Origin: Absidia repens
Taxonomy: Eukaryota > Mucoromycota > Mucoromycetes > Mucorales > Cunninghamellaceae
Reading direction: 5' to 3'
DNA length: 64,000 nucleotides
Assembly (NCBI GenBank): GCA_002105175.1
Contig: MCGE01000009.1
Location: 868,001 to 932,000, forward strand
A program made the translations under genes and the position numbers. Below the pieces are notes generated by a model that worked only from the letters and a program-made list of their open reading frames with translations, had not been told where the DNA came from and searched no databases. Shown one piece after another: positions 9,171 through 19,919 of this stretch. The first letter of the stretch is position 1. Every line of letters begins with the position of its first letter.

Positions 9171-12100
9171 TCATACAGGAGATGTGGAAATAGGGTCTGT
9201 CATTGTCGATGGTACCGGCGTCGAGGAGGGGGCACGGCTTTGGCTTCGACTTGAATGGCGGTCGCCGGAGGGTGTTGATTGCCGCTTGTTACCATCGTCA
9301 TCGCCATTGTTGTTGTCGATATTGGTTAAAGCAGAAAAGGTAGCGACCATGGATGGATTGATGGCAATACTTTTTGTACAGTTGCTGGTTTTGTAAATCC
9401 CCACTAATCTATCGGCCAATTCAAACATATTGTTGCGTAGACTGATGATCACAAATTGGGCATTCTTGGTACGCTCGGCAATATAATTGGCTACAATGGA
9501 CACGTTCCGGAAATCGAGGGCAGCATCGATTTCATCCATCACATAGAGCGGCGTTGGTTTGAAATGGTGCAAAGCAAACACAAGCGCCAATGAGCTGAGT
9601 GTCTTTTCACCACCAGATAAATTCGAAATATTCTTCCAGCTTTTCTTGGGCGGCATCACGCTGAACACGATTCCCTCCGAAAATGGATCCAAGCTGTCCA
9701 CCAGTTCCAATTCGGCATTGCCTCCCAAAGTAATCATCTAATGTACATAAATACATAAATAAAACATGAATGAACTGATGTCTTCGGTCACCAACTTTTT
9801 TTTATCTTACCTGATACATTTCCTTGAGCTTCTGGGAGATGATGTTGAAGCCTTGCATGAATTCATCCAATCTTTTTTTGCGTAAATCGTCTGCTTCATA
9901 TTTGACTTGATCCCTCTTCTTCGTAATACTTTCCAAATCAGTTGCACGATCCTTGTATTCCTCTTCACGCCTACGATATTCCTCGAGAACTGAGAGATTT
10001 GGTTTGGCACTTTGGACAAAAGCTGGACAAAAAAAAAAAAAAAGAATAGGTGGAAAATAAGTAATGATCTTATCAAAATAATAATAATTCATATATATAC
10101 TACTGTACCTTCAATTTCGGCAATTTCACCCTTGATAACTTGCTTGTCTTGCTGGAATTCTCTAACCTTTTCAATGGTGTATATAGGTAGGATAGTTTCA
10201 TCACCTTTTTCGTTCCTGTCATAATAATAATAATAATATGAATATATAAATAACATTTTATAAAGGGGGGTGTACTTTCTTACCAAAGCTTGTGCATAGT
10301 AAGCCTAGACTGTTGATCGGACCAATGTTCGGCTTTTCTTTTGTTGTCAGTGTATGTCTTTTGATAGTCTTCCAATTGGTTGGTGATTTCCAACTAATGA
10401 AAATAATGATGATTGTTAATAATCAAGTTTTGATGTGGTGTGTAGATGTGATTATCGTGTACTTACTCTAGCTTTTCTGGATTCATTGATGCTTTCAGAT
10501 TTGGTATCGAGTTCTTGTTTCATTGTATCCATTGCTTCCTTTTTCGTCGCCTTGTCCTATGTCAAAAAAAAAAATACAATGTGTGAGACCATATATGTAA
10601 TGCATCCCTTTCTATCTAACTTGACTTGCCTTTTTCATATCCTCGGCGTCAGCAAGAAGTGATGCAGCAGCTGTGGTATTCGCAATCAATTGTCGGTCCA
10701 GTTCAGCAGATTCACTTAGCAAGTTTTCCAGGTCGGCTTCTGTTTTCTTGATATTGGCTTCTATCTTGATGACATCCTTTTCAGCTTTGGTTTTATGGAC
10801 GGAGCACTTGGTGATTTTGTCATTGTGTAGATCAATACGCTTGCGAACATCGTCCACCACAATTTTTTGTAGCCGTAGATCCATACCACCCACATCCATG
10901 ATTTCTTCGTGCAGACCATCTATTGTTGCTTGAATCGTCGCTGTCTTCTCATTAAGTTCAGTCAATTCCACAGTCAGCTGTTCGACTTCATGCTTGATTT
11001 CCTCCACACGTTGCACATCCTGTGGCTTTGGCTCGGAGTGGGCCCTAGAATAATATAACAAAGAATATTTAATAAACATACCCATCTGTATATTGTTGTT
11101 GTTGTCGTTTTTTGTGCCTTCCACTAAAACTTACTTGAGTTCCTCCAGTCGGCGATTGTCGTCTTCCAATTGACTATCCAAGCTACGTACATCCAGTTGC
11201 AATTTTTCCAATACCATTTGCTTTTTGGGTAGAGACGCTTGTTTAGCTCGTAGGACCAATTCAAGAGCACGTTTTTCTTCCACCAACTTCCGGAATTCCA
11301 TTTCCAGGTCATTACGTTCCTTTTCCAAGGTGGCTACCATTTCTGGGTCGACGTCGTCTTCGTTCTGGAATTGAGCTCCCATCGCACCACGGAGTTGTCG
11401 ATTACCACCACCAGTCATTGCCCCGGATTTTTCAATCAGTTTGCCATCCATGGTCACCACACGCCACCTTTTCTTGCCACCAAACGCAATCCGATTCGCT
11501 TGATGAAGATCATTCGCCACGAGGGTATCCCTAAGCACGCTATAAAAGGCTGGAGCAAATTTGTCGTCCTTTGGTTGCACCAAATCAAATAAGCGAGGTA
11601 CATTGTCAGGTGTTTCAATAGATGACATGTTTTGTTGTTGCTGCTTCTCCAAGACTGTAAAAACCGCCCTGCCAAGATTATTCTTGCGAAGATATTCAAT
11701 GCATGCTTGTCCGGCTTCCACCGTTTCCACCACAATGTTGTCAAGAGCTGGGCATGCTGTTGAAATGGCCACATCATACTTGTCGTCGATCACACCCAGG
11801 TTACCCATACGGTCCTAAGGAAGAAAAGGAAATCAAAGCTTAAGTTTGAAATGACTTTTTGAGATTGTGACACCATGATCATCCATAAAACTTACATAAA
11901 TTCCTTTGATCCGTCCGGTGTCACGCATACGCAATAAACCGTCCAGCACTTTACCACGAGATTGTGATTGTTGCATCGTTGACTTGGCTTCGTCGTGTTT
12001 TTGACGGGCTGTGCTAACTTCTTTTCGGCACGAAGTTTCTCGTTCACCCAAATCCTAAAGAAAGATAAAAAAAAGCCGCCGGTAAGTATGTACTACATTT

Positions 12101-14770
12101 TTTTGTTTATATATACACTGTCTTACCTTCACTTTCTGAATCAATTCCTCTACTTCGGTGCGCAATTCACCGATTTCTTCAGGAAGCGTTTCAATATCCG
12201 CAAGCTATGAATAATCAAATTGAGGTCAATAACGAAGTAGTCGTCAAGGGCATACTTTTTTAGGGACTGTGGATCTTACCTTCTTTTTTTTCGTCACCGC
12301 CAATTTCACCAATTGTTTTTCTGCTTCCTTAACGGCTTCAGCACCAGAGGCAATTCGCTTGGACAAAATTTCGCTTTCAGAGTTCTTGAGGTTGATGGCT
12401 TTTTTCTTGTCATTGATTTTTTCAGTCCACGGGGCGAGCTGCGTTTGCTGTTCTTCAATATCCGCCATGAACCCAGCCGTCTTCCCTTGGAGGTCGCGAT
12501 TGATTTCATCCAGATTCTTTTCTTCTTGTTTGAGTTGCTTTTCTGACGCTTTGAGATCCTTCTGTCGTTTATCGATTTCCTGCGTGTTTTTCTTGATAGT
12601 GTCTTCCGCTTTGGTCAGTGCTTCACGTTCCTTTTTGTAAAAAAAAAAAAAAAACAATCGTAAGTCAACCTGATGTACATGTCTAGATATATATGTGTAT
12701 ATGTTTATTTGGTTGAAGTTCTCTTACCGACTCAATCGTTTCTTTTCCCTTGTCTTGTCTTTTCTGCAAATGCTCTTTCTTGGCCCGTAATTCCACATCA
12801 TCTTTTTCAAAAGTAGCATGTCGTTTCATAATCTTGGAGTAGTCAGCTTCGAGAGACTATAGAAAAGGAAAAAACGAGTGAGTACTTTTTTCATTTTTTG
12901 CCTTTAATTGGAATATGTATCCTATCACTTACATTGTACTGTTTCACTTCGTCTTGGTATGCAGTTTTAAATGCCTTAATTTCTTCCTCAACTTTGGCAT
13001 TTTTTTCTTCATCCAGCTTGAGCTTCTCCTTAAGTTCTGTCTAAATGACATGAATAAACGATAAAAAAGGGGCGTAAGTAATACAAAATCATAGCTCATG
13101 TTGGTGACTCATCAATCCGTTGGTCGTCATTCTTACCACAGCCTTTTCAGCCACTTCCATGTTCCCCTGAGCTTCATAGCGGTACACTTGATAAAGTTCG
13201 TTTTTCCGTTTTGATAATTCATTTTCGTTTTCCAAGTAGTTCTCGGCTTCAAGTTTCTTGTCCTATTAGAAAGAGAAGAAAAGAGAAAGAGAAAGAGAGA
13301 AAAGGATCATCAATGAGTGTCCCACTTGCATTTCTTTTCTTTCACTCTTTCCTTTTTGGACTTACCTCCAAGTTTTCCTTTTCCTTTGCAACAAATTTGA
13401 CTCTGTTCAGCTTTTCAGCCCTGACGACATTGAATTCCTCTAAGCGCGTGTTTGCGTCCACGATGGCGTCCTTGTATTTTGATGTACCAATAATATCTTC
13501 CAAATATTCCAGTAGACCATCGTCATTGCCGTCCTTTGCTTTGGGTTTCATCAGCGCAATCGATTCCACTTCACCTTGCAAAATAAGGAACCTTTTGTGA
13601 TCCAAGTCAATCCCACGACCACGAAGTAAAGTAGTGACATCCATATAGTTGCTTGAGCGTTCGTTGATGAAGTATTTGCTACTATTGTTGCGAGAGGCTT
13701 GACGAGATACCACCAGGCGGGAGTTAGGAACGGTATCATATTGACCCACTTGTTTATCACTGTCGATGATTTCTTGAAAATGGACCTCCACCGAGCATGA
13801 CTCCAGATTGGGATGTTGAGCAGAGTTGTGGATGAGTTCCGATAATTTCCCTTGCCTCATCTTGTTGGCACGGTATCCAAAGACAAATAAAAGCGCATCA
13901 ATCACGTTGGATTTGCCAGAACCATTGGGACCAACCACTAAAATAAAAATAAAAAAAGAGGGGAGGAGCGAGAGTAAGTCAATCAATAATAGTCATTTTA
14001 TGCAATCAATAGCTAATCTAAATGTTCAAACTTTACCTGCACTAAAAGACTAGTATCACCAAATACACAAATATACATAGAGAAGAGACAAGAGTAAGTT
14101 AAATAAGCTATGATCACCCTATGGAATTTTCTTTGCCTACCTTGTGGAAAGGACCAATCACTTGCCGACCAGCATAGGACTTAAAGTTGTTCAATATCAT
14201 CTTTGTAATAACAAGCCTTGGTTTCCTGATCTCTTGTGGTACTGGTAGCGGCTGTCGTTGCTGTTTCTGCTGCTGCTGTTTCTGCTGCTGTTGCTTCGGC
14301 TGTTCTTGTTGTTCGGCTGCTGGTGGCAGTGTTTGGTTCAACGGAGTTTCAGTTGCTGATTCATCTATGCTGCCATCGACAACATCTTCATCTTGTTGAT
14401 CCTTGGTGCTGTTATCCAAGAAATTTGGCGCTTCCATCGATCTGGCATTACCATTGACGCCTTCTGAATGATGCTTTTTTTCGGATGCTGGTGTTGCTGA
14501 TGTTTCGTATTTGTTGCCACTGGTATCGGTTTCCCTCAAAGTGCCAGAGTCACCTTTGTTGTCGTCATCGTCGTCGTCGTCGTCGTCGTCACTGTCTTCT
14601 TCATCACCAGAACATTCAATATGTCGTTTCTTCTTTGGTGGTTGGTTGGTTTTCAACGTGCTGGCACTTCGATTGCTTGTGAAGGAAAGGTCATCGACTT
14701 GATCAGAGCCACTATCCCCACTTTCATCCGTATTAGGATCAATTGGCCGTTTTTGATTGCCTTTATTCAT
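9171..14770 (-). CDS. SMC4: Condensin subunit SMC4
   Basis: Sixteen exons (minus): 14141-14770, 14037-14049, 13366-13937, 13137-13262, 12933-13040, 12728-12856, 12280-12630, 12127-12204, 11896-12054, 11135-11814, 10621-11044, 10467-10556, 10284-10393, 10109-10215, 9811-10022, 9171-9737; 4356 nt, 1451 residues. An acidic N-terminus precedes KMILNNFKSYAG, then Walker A (GPNGSGKSN). The SMC4-specific ALMKPKA and GLLEYLEDIIGT follow. After these come a coiled coil, the hinge (GRIKGIYDRMGNLG, KKRWRVVTMDGKL) and a second coil. The ABC signature is NLSGGEKTLSSLALVFALH and Walker B is LYVMDEIDAALD. SMC4 pairs with SMC2 in condensin to compact mitotic chromosomes. Exon 2 is a 13-nt microexon encoding SFSA. 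The donor after exon 11 is ambiguous (GC at 10629 or GT at 10620; both stay in frame). Confidence 0.95.
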
Positions 14771-15090
14771 GGAGGACAAGTCAAATATTTATGTGAATAT
14801 TTTTTTTTTAAAAAAAAAAAGAGGAAGAAAAATGAAAAATAAGGTCCAGGAGTTCGTTAGACGCGATATCCGCCAACTGAGTTGGAAAAATTGAAACAAA
14901 TATAAAAAAGTTCTAACACCATCCGATAGCAATAAAGGAATAGTTTTATTGGGAATAAGAAAAAGAAGGCAATAAACTAATTACACTACATTACAGTACA
15001 CTACACTATGCTACACCATACTATACTTTACTATATTATACATTTCCATGATAATTCAAACTAAAGAGAGGGCTCCAACTAACCAAGGGG
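14771..15090. other. SMC4 promoter / downstream gene 3' region
   Basis: Spacer between SMC4 and the 3' end of the next minus-strand gene. An ACGCGA, one base off the MCB consensus, lies at about 14860-14866, roughly 90 bp upstream of the SMC4 start. A TACAC/TACTA-rich stretch lies at 14990-15040. No gene seen. Confidence 0.4.
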
Positions 15091-16446
15091 TCATACTTTT
15101 TGTCGAAGCGCAGCAATCCACTGTCGTATACTTTCTTCGGTAGAAAATTGGGCGATCTGAGCAATCACAGCAAGAGTAGGCAGTAGCTTGGTGTTTCCTT
15201 TGTTGTCACTGATATAAGCAAACGTCAATCGGTAACATGAGTCGTGTTGCGACGCCGACCAGTCACCACTAATACAGGTATAAAGGTCCATCTTGCCATA
15301 AATCCCAGCAATATTCACTAAACTTTCGCAGCATCCCTTTCTCTTCCGTTCCTATTCAAATAATCACATAAGCATAAAAAAGGTCTATATTTCATATCGT
15401 AAAAAACCGCCTTTATCCGGTTATTACCTCGATGCCATGTTTTGTCGTGTGTTTGGGTGGTACGGTATCCAAATGTTTCTTGTATTCAACTTGAGTGATA
15501 TAGGCCCGGCGGTCCCCTGATAGCGGTTGATGTTGCCACGGCAATGAGGAGGTGTCCTTGATTTTTTGAATCAAATTTAAAAGACCAGCGGTCGCATAAG
15601 TGTCGTGCACACTATAGGTTTTTTAAAAAAATAATAAGTAACATAAAAGTGTCCTCTAAGTTGTGCTTACCTTTTGCATTGAGAACACATGGATTGTTGT
15701 ATGTTGCAGATCGTTATAACAGGGCGACGACAGTACTGACAAAACTTTGGGGGTAGCGGTGGTGGTGTTGTTGACTTTGGATTCGACCTAAGGAACAAAC
15801 AATCAATTAATAACGGTAACATATCCCTACTTCTCCTACCACTTTGCCTTAAATCCTTGTCATAAGAGGATGGCTCGGTCCTTGAAGATAATACTGGTGC
15901 CACGGATGATTCTGATACAGCCTAAATAAAGAAAAAGAGAAACTGGCATTAATGAACATGATAGTATGCCCTTTCTCTCGCTTTAACTAACCTGCTTGCT
16001 GTCAATAGCGCGACAAGAGGTCGGGGAAAACATCGCTGTTGGTGTCAGTGTCTGTGTTGGTTTCGGTGTTGATGTCTTTAATTTTTCTAAACGTTCAGAT
16101 ATGGGTATATACTACATTATTTATATAAAATAAAAAGCAGTTAGTCTGTATTGCCCACCCTAAATGCCTTTTGTGTCCTTCATCAGTTTACTTTTGCTAT
16201 GGGACCTTCCGATAGAATTTGACTCATCCGAGTGAGGCAGGCTTTACAGCTTCGTCCCAAGTTCAGTGCAATATCTGTTAAAGGTGTTCCATTATAGAAC
16301 ATATCTTGAAGAAATATTTCTTGCCGTACAGTCCAGGCGGCGCCATGATATGACTAGTGATAATGAATATATGAGTTGTTTTGTTAATGATAGAAAGAGA
16401 GAAAGAATGATTATGTACTTACCATAGGAACAGGTCTTGATTGCAT
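15091..16446 (-). CDS. Unrecognised SANT-like/zinc-site protein
   Basis: Six exons (minus): 16423-16446, 16192-16353, 15992-16111, 15671-15921, 15428-15611, 15091-15351; 1002 nt, 333 residues. I do not recognise the family. Residues ~10-55 (AWTVRQEIFLQDMFYNGTPL, then IALNLGRSCKACLTRMSQIL) look like a SANT/Myb-type or trihelix helix-turn-helix. A Ser/Thr/Pro-rich linker follows. Next is a likely zinc site, FCQYCRRP with MCSQCKR about 14 residues later (two CXXC pairs). The C-terminal ~150 residues are mixed alpha/beta with several Cys (GCCESL, LYTCISGDW) and no known motif. A DNA- or chromatin-associated role is inference. A possible 52-nt intron inside exon 4 (donor at 15839) would break the downstream frame, so it was not used. 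Confidence 0.65.
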
Positions 16447-16705
16447 TGTTTGCCTTGTTTTCAATAAAAAAATATAAATAGAAGAGTCAGTCGTAAGTGT
16501 TACTGCAGTAACCAAAAAGTGTGAGTACGAAGGAGAAGAACAGGAGGAATAATATGAAGAACGATCAATAAATAACAGTTACTGCAAAAGCGGCAATTAA
16601 AATTATGTACATGCCTAGTATGTTTCACAGGTTATCAGTAAAGAATAATAATAAAAAAGGATGATTCTTTATTTGAGAAAAAAAAAGTGGATTCTATATT
16701 CTAAT

Positions 16706-17694
16706 CTAAACAGACATTTTCATATCCAGCTTGGCGTGAGGATAATAGTCATGTAAAATAAAGTCATCAAAAGTAAAGTCGTCAATCGAGTCAATTTTTC
16801 TTGCAAATGTAAGGGTAGGGAAGGGTCGTGGCTCACGGGTCACTTGCTCCTTGAGGGCATCCAAATGATCGACATACACATGAGTATCACCCATCGTATG
16901 AATGAATTCACCAGGATCCAAATCAGTTACATGAGCAATCATCCTGGTCAGCAAAGCATAAGATGCAATATTGAAAGGTACACCTAATCCCATATCGCAT
17001 GATCGTTGATAAAGCACACAAGATAACCTGGACCGTTCGCCTTCTTGTTTGGGTGATGAGACATAAAATTGACAAAATGCGTGACATGGCGGTAAAGCCA
17101 TCTTTGGTATATCTAAAATAAAGAAAGAAATATTTGTTAGTATCAAATTCACCTTTTCTGTTTTACATTAATTAATTTTTTACCGGCAGGATTCCACGCA
17201 GATAAAATAATCCGACGATCAGTAGGGTTGGTCTTGATAGTATGGATCACTGCCTGTAACTGATCGACACCCTGGCCAGTATAATCGGTATCACAGTCAA
17301 TATAGTCTGCCCCAAAATGTCGCCATTGAAATCCGTAGACAGGCCCCAAATCGCCTTGGCGACGATGCTCAAGCCCACGACTGTCCAGGTATTCCCTTGA
17401 CCCATTACCATCCCAAATCTTGACCCCGCGTTCAGAAAGATGATTGCTGTTGGTGTCGGCACGAATAAACCATAAGAGTTCCTCTAGAACGGCACGATAA
17501 AATACCCGTTTGGTTGTCAACAGTGGCAGTACATCGTCCTTGAGGGAGAACCGCAGCTGAGGTGGGGCGAATAAAGCCTTTGTTCCAGTGCCTGTACGAT
17601 CTGCTCGATGCTCACCTTCATCCATGATGCGCTGAATCAGTTGAAGGTATTGATGTTCTTCATGTGTGGAGGGTGATGCTGCTGATCCAGTCAT
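16706..17694 (-). CDS. Thymidylate synthase
   Basis: Two exons (minus): 17184-17694 and 16706-17112; 918 nt, 305 residues. The enzyme methylates dUMP to dTMP with methylene-tetrahydrofolate, supplying DNA synthesis. Visible motifs are the N-terminal DRTGTGT loop, [53 protein letters not shown] and the catalytic-Cys block [40 protein letters not shown] and the C-terminal [10 protein letters not shown] complete the fold. Length is normal for fungal TS. The intron falls inside AWNPAD (phase 1) and the join restores the motif exactly. It is transcribed divergently from the Csm1/Pcs1-like gene across a 356-bp spacer carrying an ACGCGT box, consistent with G1/S control known for TS genes in yeasts. 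Confidence 0.97.
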
Positions 17695-18050
17695 TGTGAA
17701 ATATGGTTGATAAAAAAAAAGAAGAAAAAAAGAAAAGGGAGTTTAAATGCGCGCTCACGCCTTTTCCTATTTTTTTTTTTTACGCGTTCTACACCAGCGC
17801 ATCCTGTGCTATTATTTCCTAAAGGTACCATTACCGCAGTCAAAATTCCACAAAGATGTGATATAGGTCGTCGCCAGATTGACTGTCCAATTTGTGTGTA
17901 GAAATCACTGATGCATTGAAGATGTCAACTGGCATGCACTACAGTAAGAAAAAAAGCCACATTCGGGATTTAAAATGACATGAATGAAAAAATTGGCGAG
18001 AGCTAACTGCATTTTTTTCGCTTTCCCACATTATATACCTCTTTATAGTC
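17695..18050. promoter_or_regulatory. Divergent promoter of thymidylate synthase and Csm1-like gene
   Basis: A 356-bp spacer separates the two ATGs. It includes GCGCGCTCACG near 17749 and ACGCGT at 17782-17787, plus pyrimidine tracts. An apparent TATA-like ATTATATACC lies about 20 bp upstream of the + strand start. Shared use of the spacer is inferred from geometry. Confidence 0.55.
17782..17787. promoter_or_regulatory. MCB-like ACGCGT box
   Basis: A perfect, palindromic MluI cell-cycle box 88-93 bp upstream of the thymidylate synthase start codon. In yeasts MBF/DSC1 binds ACGCGT to drive G1/S genes, thymidylate synthase among them. Binding here is inferred. Confidence 0.5.
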
Positions 18051-19242
18051 ATGTCGAACAAGTTGGTAAGTCTAGGACATCGCAAGTTGAACAAGACTAC
18101 TTTATATTATCTAATCATGACTATCTTTATATAGCTTAAAAAACGACGGTATGAAGCTGTCGCCGATTCGACAGGTAAGTAAATGCCATTCCTTTTTTCG
18201 TTTGCGTGTGTGTGTGTGTGTGTGTGTGTCTGCATAGACTCATCTTTTACCCCTTTTTCCAAGTTTAGCACCTACTCAGGACGATATCGAGATGAAACGT
18301 AAAATGTCGTCTCAAGATCAGCAACACCAAGTGCGTGAAGTTATATACTTGGATGATGATAATGATGAGGATATGCCAGCGGAACAGATGAACCCCACTA
18401 CACCTGGTGAGATTGACTTTTTGAAGGAGGAGTTGAAACAACTCAATTTACGTGCTGTCCAGGTAACAAATAAAATAAGAGTAAAGGGAATAATGTGGAC
18501 ATATGGATACTCAACTATTTTGATATTTGCTAGTTGGAAAATCGGGCGATTTCTGCGGAATCTGGGTACATGGAATTGAAACAATTGAAGGAAACCCAAG
18601 TAAAGGAACACTTAAAAGAATACAAATTACTTGCGGACAGACGATTCAAAGGTAAGACTAATAGTAGTTAAAGTAGAAAGGGTACTGACGCCTCTGTTTT
18701 TCTTTGGGGGAGGAATAGCTTCAGAAGTGGAAATACAAACGTTAAAGGAATTGACCGAAGACCAGGCACAGCATCTCGCCAAAATGAAATCACGGATGGA
18801 AATGGCACGCGCGGAACTCGTCGAATTCCAATCAGGCGGTTCTTCCAGAAAAGCCCAGCATGAAAAAACAGTCAGTCAATACAACAAATACAAAGACAGA
18901 TACAACGCCACTAATAAAAAAGGTAAAAAAGAAAACAGGTTGATGTGGCGGGTTGGGATTAGTGTAAAGGACTAGATATAACAAATTTTATTCTAGTCAA
19001 TTTCCTTCGGGCCGAATTACAAAGCTTACTAAAAGAAGATGAACTACTGCTACGACAAAACTCACAAGATGTTGATGCCCTCCCGCGACTACGACATACA
19101 TTGAAACTCTATACAGAATTGGCTGGTTTGGAGATCAAGGATCATGAATCGAATGAGGTCTGGGATGCTTATACGTGTTCACAAACTGGAAGAAATGGAC
19201 GTAAGTTTATTTTTATAAAGATGATTTACATTTGTATATATA

Positions 19243-19279
<37 letters not shown>

Positions 19280-19475
19280 TATAGGAATAAGCTACAGATT
19301 GACGCTTATCAAGAACGATAAGGATGAAAATCAACGGATGGCAAGGTACGTGCCAATAATCAGCGAATCGGACGCAGACATCTTGCCGCCGTATTTGAAG
19401 GAAGAATTGGAATTTGTGCAATCTGATTGCAGCATTTTTTTTTTACGAATTACCACCGTCATGAACAAAACATAG
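18051..19475 (+). CDS. Csm1/Pcs1-like chromosome-segregation protein
   Basis: Seven exons: 18051-18065, 18135-18174, 18269-18462, 18534-18651, 18719-18922, 18997-19200, 19285-19475; 966 nt, 321 residues. A short disordered, acidic N-terminus precedes a long coiled coil (about residues 65-215). The C-terminal globular domain starts LKLYTELAGLEIKD. It contains TCSQTGRNGRISYRLTL and ends with ILPPYLKEELEFVQSD and a terminal IFFLRITTVMNK. That order (coiled coil, 'TGL', 'YLKEEL.F', 'F..R') is the pattern of the Csm1/Pcs1 family, which acts at kinetochores and rDNA in yeast monopolin and clamps microtubule sites in fission yeast. Spc25-type kinetochore proteins are the main alternative. The intron before exon 3 carries a (GT)n repeat (about 18207-18230) and that before exon 7 a long T run. 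Confidence 0.7.
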
Positions 19476-19919
19476 TGATTAGCTTAGTTATTCCCTTCTT
19501 CCCGCTTGCCAATATTTTACATTTAATAAATCTTATACCTCCACTGCTTTACAATAATAATTGCACTCAATAAAAGTAACTTTTGCGTATGTCGGATTTT
19601 GAAATTTGAAAATTTTGGCCCTCTATTTAGCTCCTAGAAAAAAAAAAAAAAACTTCTCTTCCCGTAGTTTATTTTTTTTATTTCCTCTTGTTGACTATTG
19701 TTACCACAAGGTAGGCTTTTATTATATGAATATATAGTTCAGAACTTTTTTTATCCCATTTTTCCTATATTACAATCAGTATGGTATATTGGTGCTTGTT
19801 ATCGATACATTTATGTTTATTACCCCCAATTCCCCAAAACATACACATTTAGGAAAAAGTCATCATGGAACTAAGATATCTTTTTTTCTATATAGTCAAT
19901 CTTCTTATTACTCGACTTC
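19476..19919. other. Intergenic region, no gene seen
   Basis: 3' region of the Csm1-like gene (AATAAA near 19526 and 19569) and promoter of the Gln-rich gene. AT-rich with A and T runs. No ORF with coding character. Confidence 0.5.

Noticed and set aside
15788..15839. 52-nt intron inside exon 4 of the SANT-like gene
   Set aside because: Splice motifs are present, but removal shifts the downstream frame; retaining it gives a fully open gene.
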